The notes under the pieces are model-generated. The model was not told the origin of the DNA. It ran no database searches and was given only the letters and a program-made list of their open reading frames with translations. The translations under genes were made by a program, and so were the position numbers. From Mesorhizobium qingshengii (GTDB taxonomy: Bacteria; Pseudomonadota; Alphaproteobacteria; Rhizobiales; Rhizobiaceae): 64,000 bases of DNA. The DNA lies in NCBI RefSeq assembly GCF_027563465.1, contig NZ_JAPFQA010000003.1:1-64000 (forward strand), in the 5' to 3' direction. Below, piece by piece: positions 18,316 through 26,970 of this stretch; within the stretch, counting starts at the first letter, position 1, and each line of letters starts with the position of its first letter.

Positions 18316-19291
18316 GTCTCGGCCTACCCTCGATATCGTGGCGCCGTTCCTCAACGAGGCGCAATCGGCATCGGCCTTTGCTGAATTGCTCGACAAGCTC
18401 GAAGTCGCGGTGGCGCAGCGTTTCGGCATGGCCGTCCACAAGATCCTGGTCGATGATGGTAGCCACGACGATGGCGCCGAGCGGTTTTCGCAGGCCCTGT
18501 CGGGTTCCTGGGAGATCGTGCGGCTCAGCCGCAATTTCGGCAAGGAGGTCGCGGTGCTCGCCGGCCTCGACCAGTCGCGCGGTGACATTGTGCTGATCAT
18601 GGACGCTGACCTTCAGCATTCGATGGACATCAGCCTGAAGATGATCGCCGAACTGGTGGAAAGCCCCGGTATCGATGTCGTCTACGCGCAGAACGACCGC
18701 CGCGAGGCCAGCTGGCGGCGCAGCCAGCTGGCCCGGCTTTTCTACAGCCTGATCAACAGCAGCCAGCGCTTCGACATTCCCGAAAATGCCGGCGACTTTC
18801 GCGTCATGCGCGGTGCCGTGGTGCGCGCGCTGACGAGCCTGCGTGACAAGCGGCGCTTCAACAAGGGCCTGTTCGCCTGGGCCGGCTTCCGCCAGAAGGC
18901 CATGCCCTATTCGCCGGAGAACCGCGCCAGCGGCACGTCGAAATGGAGCCGGCTCAACCTGATCGCCTTCTCGCTGGAAGGGTTCACGTCCTTTTCCGTC
19001 ATCCCGTTGCGCATTATCAGCCTGAGCGGAATGCTGGCGGCGTTGGCGGGCCTCGTTTACGGAGCCAAGGTGTTCTTCGAGGTGATGTTCTACGGCGTCG
19101 CCGTCCCCGGCTATCCCAGCCTTATGGTCGCCGTCGTGCTGCTCGGCGGCCTCAACCTCACGCTGCTTGGCCTGATCGGCGAATATGTCTGGGTGACGCT
19201 TTCGGAAAGCAAGGACCGGCCGGTGTATATCGTGCGCGATGTCGTGCGCGGCGACGTTTCGGACAGGCCTCCAGGCGCGTCCGGCGCATGA
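18290..19291 (+). CDS. GT2 polyprenyl-phosphate glycosyltransferase (ArnC/DPM-like)
   Basis: A 333-residue glycosyltransferase. The family-2 catalytic domain has VDDGSHDDG (from residue 54) and the metal-binding DAD at 105-107 followed by LQHS. Two C-terminal transmembrane helices (about 243-310) are typical of ArnC, GtrB and dolichol-phosphate-mannose-synthase-like enzymes, which load a sugar from a nucleotide donor onto polyprenyl phosphate at the inner face of the membrane. AAGGTGATGA precedes ATG 18290, and ATG 18308 is an alternative. It overlaps both neighbours (26 bases upstream, four downstream), so the four-gene set is one translational unit. Confidence 0.9.
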   Translation: MKGLSHMAESRPTLDIVAPFLNEAQSASAFAELLDKLEVAVAQRFGMAVHKILVDDGSHDDGAERFSQALSGSWEIVRLSRNFGKEVAVLAGLDQSRGDIVLIMDADLQHSMDISLKMIAELVESPGIDVVYAQNDRREASWRRSQLARLFYSLINSSQRFDIPENAGDFRVMRGAVVRALTSLRDKRRFNKGLFAWAGFRQKAMPYSPENRASGTSKWSRLNLIAFSLEGFTSFSVIPLRIISLSGMLAALAGLVYGAKVFFEVMFYGVAVPGYPSLMVAVVLLGGLNLTLLGLIGEYVWVTLSESKDRPVYIVRDVVRGDVSDRPPGASGA

Positions 19292-20109
19292 CGCGGCGCA
19301 TCCGCCTGATCGCCGACGACTACGGCCTGGCGCCCGGGGTTTCCGCAGCGATCCTCGAACTGCTCGATCGCGGCCGTCTGACGGGTACCAGTTGCATGAC
19401 CGGCTTTCCAGAATGGGAAGGGGAGGCGGCGCGCATAAAGCCATTACGCGACCGTGCCGCGATCGGGCTGCATCTTACCTTGACCGATCAGCCCGCCATC
19501 ACCGGCCAGTCGAGCCTGGCGCCGGAAGGCCGGTTGCCGCCGCTGCGCTCATTGGCATTGCCGATCCTGAGCGGCCGCGTCGACGACCGCGACATCCATG
19601 CCGAGCTCGATGCCCAGTACGGCCGCTTCGTCGAGGCGTTGGACCGACAGCCGGACTTCATCGACGGCCACCAGCACGTGCACTTCCTGCCGGTCGTGCG
19701 AAAATGGTTGCGGGCGCGTTTTTCCGAAGCTGGCGGCAGCAGGCCCGCGCTTCGCGGTGCCCCGGCGCTGGGCGATGCCGCCGCGGCACCGAAAGTCGCG
19801 GCGATCGCTACCCTGGCCGCTGGCTTCAACAGGTCGATGCAGCGCGCCGGCTTCACCATTTTCGCGCCCCTCACCGGCATCTATGACTGGCGGCAGCCCG
19901 ATAGATTTGCTCCGGCTCTCCAAGCCGCCATCAAAGCGCTGCCGGAACGAGGCCTATTCATGTGCCACCCCGGCCATGTCGATGCGACGCTGCGCGCACG
20001 CGACCCGATGCAGAGCGTGCGCGAGGCGGAATTTGCTGTCCTGGCATCGGGCGATTTCGGTGCAAGCCTTGCCCGCGCCGGCGTCGGGATCATGGGTGGC
20101 GAGGGATGA
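19288..20109 (+). CDS. YdjC/ChbG/HpnK-family carbohydrate deacetylase
   Basis: A 273-residue metal-dependent deacetylase. The ligands are visible: Asp10-Asp11 in ADDYGL, His62 in GLHLTLT, DGHQHVH with Asp126, His128, His130 and His132, and a late CHPGH. Relatives are HpnK (hopanoid cluster), ChbG and Francisella NaxD, which deacetylates polyprenyl-phosphate N-acetylgalactosamine before transfer to lipid A. With a GT2 on one side and GtrA on the other, it most likely deacetylates a polyprenyl-phosphate-linked N-acetylhexosamine. The start overlaps the GT2 stop (ATGA). Confidence 0.85.
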   Translation: MTRRIRLIADDYGLAPGVSAAILELLDRGRLTGTSCMTGFPEWEGEAARIKPLRDRAAIGLHLTLTDQPAITGQSSLAPEGRLPPLRSLALPILSGRVDDRDIHAELDAQYGRFVEALDRQPDFIDGHQHVHFLPVVRKWLRARFSEAGGSRPALRGAPALGDAAAAPKVAAIATLAAGFNRSMQRAGFTIFAPLTGIYDWRQPDRFAPALQAAIKALPERGLFMCHPGHVDATLRARDPMQSVREAEFAVLASGDFGASLARAGVGIMGGEG

Positions 20110-20516
20110 GCGAAGCCGACCGGCCCGGGCGTTCGACCGGCAGCAAGATCGTCCGCTTTGCCGTCGTCGGGCTCGCGAACACCGCCATCGACCTTGCCAG
20201 CTTCTACCTGATGCTCAAGCTGCACGTGCCGCCGCTGCCCGCCAACGTCGGCGCCTGGTTCATCGCGGTCACCTTCTCTTTCGTGGCGAATGGCTTCTGG
20301 TCGTTCGAGCGCAACCAGGCCGTCCGTCTGCACGATGCCTTCCTGCGTTTCGTTTCGCTTGGGGCGCTGATTTCGCTCGGCGTTTCCAGCCTGTCGATCG
20401 CGCTTTTCGCCGGCATTGCCGGCGTGTGGCCGGCCAAGATCGGCGGTGTCCTTGTGGCGGCTGTGCTGAATTTCCTCGCCGCGCGCTGGTCGATCGAAGG
20501 CCGCTTGCTGAAATAG
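20106..20516 (+). CDS. GtrA-family membrane protein (putative lipid-linked-sugar flippase)
   Basis: A 136-residue inner-membrane protein with four predicted helices and the GtrA pattern: FAVVGLANTAIDLASFYLML at the first helix, FVANGFWSFE after the second, and a basic C-terminus. GtrA proteins are thought to flip polyprenyl-phosphate sugars made by GtrB-type GT2 enzymes. It overlaps the deacetylase gene by four bases (ATGA). In this set it would supply the flipping step between the cytosolic GT2/deacetylase and the periplasmic GT87 transferase. Last gene of the group. Confidence 0.85.
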   Translation: MSEADRPGRSTGSKIVRFAVVGLANTAIDLASFYLMLKLHVPPLPANVGAWFIAVTFSFVANGFWSFERNQAVRLHDAFLRFVSLGALISLGVSSLSIALFAGIAGVWPAKIGGVLVAAVLNFLAARWSIEGRLLK

Positions 20517-20599
20517 CGGCACCGAGATCGATGCCATCGCTGAACTCGATGGCGACCCGGCTCGACCCGAGGAGGTCGACCTGACGTGCCGCTGACGGC

Positions 20600-21427
20600 C
20601 TAACGCAGGCTTTCCATCTCGCGGATGCGCTTGGCGCCTTTTGCCTCCAGTTGCCTCGTGACGGCGCCGATCAGCGTTTCGGCGACGACGAATAGGGCAG
20701 CGGAGGAATCCCATGCCGATGGCACCGCAGTTCGTCCTGCGATGACATGGCGGGCAAAACGGGCGATCGGCGACAGCCATTGGTCGGTGAACAGCACGAT
20801 CTGCACGCCGCGCTGATGCGCCTTCTCGGCGAAGCGGACGAGGCTGTCCTGGTAGCGCCTGATGTCGAAGATCACCAGCACGTCGCGCTTGCCCATGTCG
20901 ATCAGCCGGTCGCGCCACATGCTTTCTTGCCCGGCGAGGTGGAAGACATCGGGCTGGATGATGGCGAGGTGGGCGGCCATGTAGCGCGCCAGCGGATCGG
21001 TGAAGCGGCCGCCGATCAGGAAGGTCTTGCCACGCCGGTCGGCGAGCCGGGCCGCGATGTCGGCAAGCTGCTTGTCGGACAGGTGCCTGAAGGTCTCGCG
21101 CATGTTGTCGAGCGTCGCTTCCAGCATCGGTGACACGGTGCCGCCGCCGGGCGAGGGCGGGTTGAGCGTCCTTGTCGCCGGCGACTGCAGTTGTGCAGCC
21201 AGTTCGTCCTGCAGGCTCGACTGGAATTCCGGATAGTTCTGGAAGCCGAGCCGGGCGACGAAGCGCAGGATCGTCGGCGAGGAAACGCCGGCCGCGGCCG
21301 AGAATTCGGCAACCGTTTTCAGGCCGATCATAGGATAGCTGGCGATCAGCGTCTGTGCCGCCCGCCTTTCGCTGGCCGGCATCGTACCGAGGCGGTCGGC
21401 GATCAATTCGGCAATGCTGGAAATCAT
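20600..21427 (-). CDS. MurR/RpiR-family transcriptional regulator
   Basis: A 275-residue regulator with an N-terminal helix-turn-helix (about residues 20-80: LKTVAEFSAAAGVSSPTILRFVARLGF) and a C-terminal SIS sugar-phosphate-binding-like domain (about 120-260: FLIGGRFTDPLARYMAAHL). I prefer ATG 21427, which follows GGGGAAAAG. The frame is also open to TTG 21481, but that stretch coincides with the TTGACA of the divergent promoter. It faces the amidohydrolase/permease/ligase operon, so it probably controls amine or amino-acid catabolism. The ligand is unknown, and RpiR members without phosphosugar ligands do exist. Confidence 0.88.
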   Translation of the reverse strand: MISSIAELIADRLGTMPASERRAAQTLIASYPMIGLKTVAEFSAAAGVSSPTILRFVARLGFQNYPEFQSSLQDELAAQLQSPATRTLNPPSPGGGTVSPMLEATLDNMRETFRHLSDKQLADIAARLADRRGKTFLIGGRFTDPLARYMAAHLAIIQPDVFHLAGQESMWRDRLIDMGKRDVLVIFDIRRYQDSLVRFAEKAHQRGVQIVLFTDQWLSPIARFARHVIAGRTAVPSAWDSSAALFVVAETLIGAVTRQLEAKGAKRIREMESLR

Positions 21428-21474
21428 CTTTTCCCCATCCCTGGCCTGGCCCACGGTCTTTTCCGAAATCGCAT

Positions 21475-21503
21475 TTGACAAAGCCGGGTAAACTGTATGA
21501 AAT
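21475..21503 (+). promoter_or_regulatory. Probable sigma-70 promoter of the amine-catabolism operon
   Basis: TTGACA at 21475-21480 followed after 15-17 bases by TATGAA or TGAAAT (21496-21503). It lies about 70 bases before the amidohydrolase gene and within 80 bases of the regulator start. The region between is A/T-rich compared with its surroundings, as expected for a divergent control region. Confidence 0.45.
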
Positions 21504-21571
21504 CATCCATAGGGACGCAATGAGGCAAAATACGTAACATACGATACAGCGCTCCCCGGGGACGGCAGACT

Positions 21572-22387
21572 ATGGAGAAAGCACGGCCCGCCAGCCTTGC
21601 ATCGTCTGATACCGTGAGGGTGACGAACCCGGGCGGATCGAGCCCTTTCGTGCTGACCTGCGATCACGCCTCGAATTTCCTGCCGGCCGAATTCGGAACG
21701 TTGGGCCTCGCCGCCGAGGACCTGTCCCGCCACATCGCCTGGGACCCGGGCGCGCTGCCGGTTGCGCAGCGCATGGCCGAGGCGCTCGACGCGACGCTGG
21801 TCGAAACCCGTATTTCTCGCCTCGTCATCGACTGCAACCGGCCGCTCGACGCGCCAGATCTGGTGCCGCCGGTCAGCGAGACCACAGCGATACCGGGCAA
21901 TACCGGCCTGTCGGAAAAGCAGCGTGCGGCGCGTGTCGCCTTGTCGTGGCAGCCGTTCCATGGCGCCATCGAGCACATTGTCGAAGACAGGCTGGCGCGC
22001 GGGCAGGAGACCCGCCTGGTTTCCGTGCATTCCTTCACTCCGGTCTACAAAGGCCGCAGCCGGCCCTGGCATATCGGCATCATCCACGACGACGATCGCC
22101 GGCTGGCGTCCCCGCTGATTGCCGCGCTGAAGCGGCTTGCCGGGGTCACTGTGGGTGTCAACGAACCCTATTCGCCGGCCGACCGCGTCTATTTCACGCT
22201 GGAACGCCACGCACGTTCGCGCGGCTTGCCGTGCGCGATGATCGAAATCCGCAATGACGAAATCGCCGGCGAAGCCGGGCAGCGGAAATGGGCGGATCTG
22301 CTCACGGGCATTTTTTCTGATCTGGAGCCAGAGGAGGCCAAGGGCTCTCGACCAGCAGTCGGCAAGTCAGTTCAATCGGCCAGCTAA
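21572..22387 (+). CDS. N-formylglutamate amidohydrolase family protein
   Basis: A 271-residue hydrolase of the N-formylglutamate amidohydrolase family. Family blocks are LTCDHASNFLPAEFG at the N-terminus, ISRLVIDCNRP, and VSVHSFTPVYKG, which carries metal-binding histidine. Classical members (HutG type) release formate from N-formylglutamate in histidine breakdown, but no hut genes are here. It opens an operon with an APC permease, a glutamine-synthetase-like ligase, ALDH and alcohol dehydrogenase, so it may instead hydrolyse an N-acyl- or gamma-glutamyl-type intermediate. GGGGA precedes ATG 21572. A second, longer family member is at 58578. Confidence 0.82.
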   Translation: MEKARPASLASSDTVRVTNPGGSSPFVLTCDHASNFLPAEFGTLGLAAEDLSRHIAWDPGALPVAQRMAEALDATLVETRISRLVIDCNRPLDAPDLVPPVSETTAIPGNTGLSEKQRAARVALSWQPFHGAIEHIVEDRLARGQETRLVSVHSFTPVYKGRSRPWHIGIIHDDDRRLASPLIAALKRLAGVTVGVNEPYSPADRVYFTLERHARSRGLPCAMIEIRNDEIAGEAGQRKWADLLTGIFSDLEPEEAKGSRPAVGKSVQSAS

Positions 22388-22408
22388 GAACCAACAGGGG
22401 AAACCAAA

Positions 22409-23965
22409 ATGGCAGCACCGGGTTATACAGAAGTTGACAAGGCGGAGGACGTAAAGGCCCTCCACAGCATGGGCTATGCCCAGGAACTGGAGCGGCGGCT
22501 CAGCCGCTTTTCGAACTTCGCAGTTTCCTTCTCCATCATCTGCATCCTGTCAGGCGGTATCAATTCGCTGGCGCAAGGCACGTCAGGCGCCGGCGGCATC
22601 GGCATCGGCATCGGCTGGCTGGTCGGCTGCTTCGTGTCGCTGACCTTCGCGGTCGCGATGTCGCAGATCAGCTCGGCCTATCCGACCGCCGGTGGCCTCT
22701 ATCACTGGGGTTCGATCCTCGGTAACCGCGGCACCGGCTGGGTGACGGCCTGGCTCAACCTGCTCGGCTTGATCACCGTGCTCGGCGCCATCAATGTCGG
22801 CACCTGGACGTTCTTCGTCGGCGCCTTCGGACCGGCGCTCGGCATCGAGGGCACGCTGACCAACCAGATGATCTTCCTGGTCGTCGTCACCGGTCTCCAG
22901 GCGCTGATCAACCACCTCGGCATCAAGCTGACAGCGAAGTTGACCGACTTCTCGGGTTATCTGATCTTCTTCGGCGCGATCCTGATCGCAGTGGTCTGTC
23001 TGATTTCGGCCGAACATTGGGATTTCAGCCGTCTCTTCACCTTCCACAATTACTCCGGCGATGCTGGCGGCGGCGTGTGGCCGTCGGTGTCGAATGCCTG
23101 GGTGTTCGCACTCGGCCTGTTGCTGCCGATCTATACGATCACCGGCTACGACGCTTCCGCGCATACCTCGGAGGAGACCATCAAGGCGGCTTCTTCCGTG
23201 CCGCGCGCCATGGTGATGTCGGTGGTCTGGTCGGCCTTGTTCGGCTATCTGTTCCTCGTCGCTTTCGTGCTGATGATCCCGAACATGGACGATGCTGCCA
23301 AGCAGGGCTGGAATGTGTTCTTCTGGGCCTTCGACCAGCGCGTCAGCCCCGGCGTCAAGGAGTTCGTCTACCTCGTCGTGTTCGTCTCGCAGCTGCTTTG
23401 CGGCCTTGCAACCGTGACCTCGGCGTCGCGCATGATCTTCGCCTTCTCGCGTGACGGAGGCCTGCCGGGTTCGGCGGCACTCGCCAAGGTCAGCCCGACC
23501 TATCGCACGCCGGTGGCGGCGATCTGGACGGCCTCGATCCTGTCGGTGCTGTTCGTCTGGGGGTCTACGCTGGTTTCGGTTGCCGGCACCTCGGCCTACA
23601 CCATCGTCGTGTCCTGCACCGTCATCTTCCTGTTCCTCTCTTTCACCGTGCCGATCGTGCTCGGCATGTTGGCCTGGGGGACGCCGAAGTGGGACAAGAT
23701 GGGGCCGTGGAACATGGGGCGCGGCGTGTTCATGCTGTTCGCCCTCCTGTCGATCCTGTCGATGATCCTTATCTTCGTCATCGGCATTCAGCCGCCGAAC
23801 GACTGGGCGCTGTACATCACCGTCGGCTTCTTCATCCTGACGGCGATCGTCTGGTTTGCCTTCGAGCGGAACCGCTTCCAGGGTCCGCCGCTCGGCGATA
23901 TCATCGCTGCGCGTCAGGCGGCCATCAAGGCGGCGGAACAGGCTGTCGGCGAGACGGGCCACTGA
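22409..23965 (+). CDS. APC-superfamily amino acid/amine permease
   Basis: A 518-residue inner-membrane transporter with about twelve hydrophobic helices. The N-terminus (MGYAQELERRLSRFSNFAVSFSIICIL) and the PTAGGLYHW motif match the amino acid/choline transporter (BAT1/GABA permease-like) branch of the APC superfamily. AACAGGGGAAACC precedes ATG 22409. It lies 21 bases after the amidohydrolase and is followed by a strong hairpin before the ligase gene. The substrate is presumably the amine or amino acid handled by the downstream enzymes, which cannot be read from sequence. Confidence 0.88.
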   Translation: MAAPGYTEVDKAEDVKALHSMGYAQELERRLSRFSNFAVSFSIICILSGGINSLAQGTSGAGGIGIGIGWLVGCFVSLTFAVAMSQISSAYPTAGGLYHWGSILGNRGTGWVTAWLNLLGLITVLGAINVGTWTFFVGAFGPALGIEGTLTNQMIFLVVVTGLQALINHLGIKLTAKLTDFSGYLIFFGAILIAVVCLISAEHWDFSRLFTFHNYSGDAGGGVWPSVSNAWVFALGLLLPIYTITGYDASAHTSEETIKAASSVPRAMVMSVVWSALFGYLFLVAFVLMIPNMDDAAKQGWNVFFWAFDQRVSPGVKEFVYLVVFVSQLLCGLATVTSASRMIFAFSRDGGLPGSAALAKVSPTYRTPVAAIWTASILSVLFVWGSTLVSVAGTSAYTIVVSCTVIFLFLSFTVPIVLGMLAWGTPKWDKMGPWNMGRGVFMLFALLSILSMILIFVIGIQPPNDWALYITVGFFILTAIVWFAFERNRFQGPPLGDIIAARQAAIKAAEQAVGETGH

Positions 23966-23979
23966 CATCAAACATTGTG

Positions 23980-24008
23980 ACCATGGCCGGCATCGCGCCG
24001 GCCATGGT
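23980..24008 (+). terminator. Strong intergenic hairpin after the permease gene
   Basis: Twelve-base perfect stem (ACCATGGCCGGC with GCCGGCCATGGT) around a five-base ATCGC loop, followed by TCTGTTT. It may end part of the transcription or protect the permease mRNA, lowering expression of the ligase gene that starts 44 bases later. The T tract is weak, so full termination is uncertain. Confidence 0.5.
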
Positions 24009-24052
24009 TCTGTTTACCCCTTTCAATCGAAAAGCGCTGGAGTGCCAAAGGA

Positions 24053-25423
24053 ATGGCCGGAAATTTCTCGTTCGATCAGTTGAAGAAAGCGGTCTCCAGT
24101 GGCGAGATCGACACGGTGCTGGCCTGCATCGTCGACATGCAGGGGCGGCTGGCGGGGAAACGCTTCCTGGCGCAATACTTCGTCGATTCCGCGCATGATG
24201 AAACGCATGGCTGCAACTATCTCCTGGCCGCCGACATCGATATGGAGCCGGTGCCGGGCTACAAGGCGGCGAGCTGGTCCAAGGGCTATGGCGACTTCGT
24301 CATGAAGCCGGATCTGGCCACGCTGCGGCGCATTCCGTGGCTGGAAAAGACCGCACTTGTCATCTGCGACGTGCTCGACCACCACACTCATGACGATCTG
24401 CCGCATTCGCCGCGCGCCATCCTGAAGAAGCAGGTCAAGCGGCTGACGGAGCGCGGCTATATCGGCTATTTCGCTTCCGAACTTGAATTCTACCTGTTCA
24501 ACGAGACCTACGATTCCGCCCGCAAGAAGCACTGGCAGGGCCTCGACACCGCATCGCCCTATATCGGCGACTACCAGATCGGCATCACCACCAAGGAAGA
24601 AGGCGTCATGCGCCGGCTTCGCAACGAGATGGAAGCAGCCGGCATCCCGATCGAGAACTCCAAGGGCGAGTGGGGCCCGGGTCAGGAAGAGATCAATGTG
24701 CGCTATGCCGAGGCGCTCGACATGGCCGATCGCCACGTCATCCTGAAGAACGGCGCCAAGGAGATCGCCGAGTCCGAGGGCAAGGCGATTTCCTTCATGT
24801 CCAAGTACAATTACGGGTTCGCCGGGAATTCCAGCCACATCCACAATTCGCTGTGGAGCGCCGACGGCAAGACGCCGCTGTTCTTCGACAAAAAGGCCGA
24901 CTGGACGCTGTCGACGCTCGGCCAGCAATGGGCGGCCGGGCAGTTGAAGTACGCCAAGGAGTTCACCTGGTTCCTGGCGCCCTACATCAATTCCTACAAG
25001 CGCTTCCAGGCCGGCACCTTCGCGCCGACCAAGATCATGTGGAGCGAGGACAACCGCACCGCCGGCTTCCGCCTATGCGGTGAAGGCACCAAGGGCATCC
25101 GCATGGAATGCCGCATCGGCGGCGCCGACCTCAACCCCTATCTCGCTTTTGCCGCGCTGATCTCAGCCGGCCTTGCCGGCATCGACGAGAAGCTCGAACT
25201 ACAGAAGCCTTTCGTCGGCGACGCCTACCAGGCATCTCGTTTGCCGGAGATCCCGAAGACGCTGCGCGATGCGACCGAGACGCTGGCGAAGTCGAAGATG
25301 CTGAAACAGGCGCTCGGCGACGACGTGCTCGAACACTATGTCCACACCGCAAAGTGGGAGCAGTTCGAATACGACCGCCGCATCACGGATTGGGAACTGC
25401 ACAGGGGGTTCGAGCGGTATTAA
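24053..25423 (+). CDS. Glutamine-synthetase-family ligase (gamma-glutamyl-amine type)
   Basis: A 456-residue protein of the glutamine synthetase fold. Conserved catalytic blocks are FASELEFYLFNE (metal-binding glutamates), WGPGQEEINVRYAEALDMAD, FAGNSSHIHNSLW, NRTAGFRLCGEG and CRIGGADLNPYLAFAA. Length and divergence from GlnA place it with PuuA/GlnT-like ligases, which join glutamate to amines such as putrescine or ethanolamine. The neighbouring permease, aldehyde dehydrogenase and hydrolase reproduce the logic of a gamma-glutamylated catabolic route. The ATG 24053 lies about 15 bases after GCGCTGGAG. The substrate is inferred. Confidence 0.85.
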   Translation: MAGNFSFDQLKKAVSSGEIDTVLACIVDMQGRLAGKRFLAQYFVDSAHDETHGCNYLLAADIDMEPVPGYKAASWSKGYGDFVMKPDLATLRRIPWLEKTALVICDVLDHHTHDDLPHSPRAILKKQVKRLTERGYIGYFASELEFYLFNETYDSARKKHWQGLDTASPYIGDYQIGITTKEEGVMRRLRNEMEAAGIPIENSKGEWGPGQEEINVRYAEALDMADRHVILKNGAKEIAESEGKAISFMSKYNYGFAGNSSHIHNSLWSADGKTPLFFDKKADWTLSTLGQQWAAGQLKYAKEFTWFLAPYINSYKRFQAGTFAPTKIMWSEDNRTAGFRLCGEGTKGIRMECRIGGADLNPYLAFAALISAGLAGIDEKLELQKPFVGDAYQASRLPEIPKTLRDATETLAKSKMLKQALGDDVLEHYVHTAKWEQFEYDRRITDWELHRGFERY

Positions 25424-25447
25424 GGTAGCCTGCGAACGTTGACGCCG

Positions 25448-25517
25448 CCCCTCACCCTTACCCTCTCCCCGTGAAGAACGGGGAGAAGGTGCCGGCAGGC
25501 GGATGAGGGGCAGCGCC
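25448..25517 (+). repeat. Rhizobial palindromic intergenic element, copy 1
   Basis: Begins GCCCCTCACCCTTACC, contains the hairpin CTCCCCGT-gaaga-ACGGGGAG and ends ATGAGGGGCAGCGCC, so the ends are themselves inverted repeats (GCCCCTCA and TGAGGGGC). A longer copy in opposite orientation is at 39027-39152. It fills most of the 141-base gap between the ligase and ALDH genes. Confidence 0.85.
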
Positions 25518-25564
25518 AAGCCACGCGATTTTTCGATTGTTGCAGAAGTGTGAGGACTTACAAA

Positions 25565-26953
25565 ATGACCGAAACGGTCAAAATCATATCCCCCGTCGAT
25601 GGCTCGATCTATGCCGAGCGGCCGATAGCGACTGACCAGGCGATCAATGCCGCAGTCGAGCGCGCCAAGGCGGCGCAGGAGAAATGGGCTGAGACGCCGA
25701 TCGTGGAGCGCGGCAAGTACATGCTCGCCATGCTGGAGGCGCTGGTCGCGATGACCGACGAGATCGTGCCGGAGATCGCCTGGCAGATGGGGCGTCCGGT
25801 GCGTTACGGCGGCGAGTTCGGCGGCGTCAAGGAACGCACGAACTACATGGTCGAGATCGCCGAGGCGGCGTTGCGGCCGGTGCCGGCCTCCAATCCGAAG
25901 GAAGGGTTCCGGCGCTACGTGAAGAAAGATCCGCTCGGCGTGGTCATGGTGATCGCGCCTTGGAATTATCCTTACCTCACCGCCGTCAACACCATCGTGC
26001 CGGCGCTGATGGCCGGCAACGCCGTCATCCTCAAGCATGCGGCGCAGACGTTGCTGGTCGGCGAGCGTTTCCAGCAGGCCTTCGACAAGGCCGGCCTGCC
26101 CAAGGGCGTGTTCCAGAATGTCGTCCTCAACCACGCCCAGACCGAGAAGCTGCTCGGCTCGGGCAAGATCGACCATGTCAACTTCACCGGTTCGGTCGGC
26201 GGCGGCCGCGCCATCGAAAAGGCGGCGGCGGGCACCTTCATGACGCTCGGCCTCGAGCTTGGCGGCAAGGATCCGGCCTATGTGCTGCCGGACGCCAAGA
26301 TGGATCATGCCGTCGCCAATCTGGTCGACGGCGCCTTCTACAATTCCGGCCAGTGCTGCTGCGGCATCGAGCGCGTCTACGTGCATGAGAAGGTCTATGA
26401 CGAATTCGTGGAAGGCTTCATCGCCGAGACCAAGAACTATGTGGTCGGCAATCCGCTCGACCAGGCGACGACGATGGGGCCTATGGCACAGGCGCGCTTC
26501 GCCGACCTGATCCGCGAGCAGAAGGCCGAGGCGCTGCGCAAGGGTGCCAAGGCGCACATCAACATGAAGGTGGGCAACGACAAGGCCGGCTCGCCCTATC
26601 TGGCGCCGGAAGTGCTGACCGAAGTCGATCATCAGATGAGCGTCATGCGCGAGGAGAGCTTTGGCCCGATCGTCGGCATCATGAAGGTGCGTAACGATGA
26701 AGAGGCGATCGCGCTGATGAACGACAGTCCCTATGGGCTGACGGCTTCGATCTGGACGCGCGACACCGAGCATGCGGTGGCGATCGGCAACCGCGTCGAG
26801 ACCGGCACGGTGTTCATGAACCGCTGCGACTATCTCGATCCGGCATTGGTCTGGACCGGCGTCAAGGACACTGGGAAGGGTGCCGCATTGTCGGCCATCG
26901 GCTACGACAATCTGACAAGGCCGAAGTCATTCCACCTGCGTGAAGCCATCTGA
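25565..26953 (+). CDS. Aldehyde dehydrogenase
   Basis: A 462-residue NAD(P)-dependent aldehyde dehydrogenase. VIAPWNYPY and GNAVILKHA form the cofactor site, LELGGKDP carries the catalytic glutamate, and NSGQCCCGIERVYVHE the catalytic cysteine, here in an unusual CCC run. ATG 25565 follows GAGGA at good spacing. In a gamma-glutamyl-amine pathway this enzyme would oxidise the gamma-glutamyl aminoaldehyde, as PuuC does. It is followed 17 bases later by the iron-type alcohol dehydrogenase and separated from the ligase by a REP-like element. Confidence 0.9.
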   Translation: MTETVKIISPVDGSIYAERPIATDQAINAAVERAKAAQEKWAETPIVERGKYMLAMLEALVAMTDEIVPEIAWQMGRPVRYGGEFGGVKERTNYMVEIAEAALRPVPASNPKEGFRRYVKKDPLGVVMVIAPWNYPYLTAVNTIVPALMAGNAVILKHAAQTLLVGERFQQAFDKAGLPKGVFQNVVLNHAQTEKLLGSGKIDHVNFTGSVGGGRAIEKAAAGTFMTLGLELGGKDPAYVLPDAKMDHAVANLVDGAFYNSGQCCCGIERVYVHEKVYDEFVEGFIAETKNYVVGNPLDQATTMGPMAQARFADLIREQKAEALRKGAKAHINMKVGNDKAGSPYLAPEVLTEVDHQMSVMREESFGPIVGIMKVRNDEEAIALMNDSPYGLTASIWTRDTEHAVAIGNRVETGTVFMNRCDYLDPALVWTGVKDTGKGAALSAIGYDNLTRPKSFHLREAI

Positions 26954-26970
26954 TTTATTGAAAGACAAAA

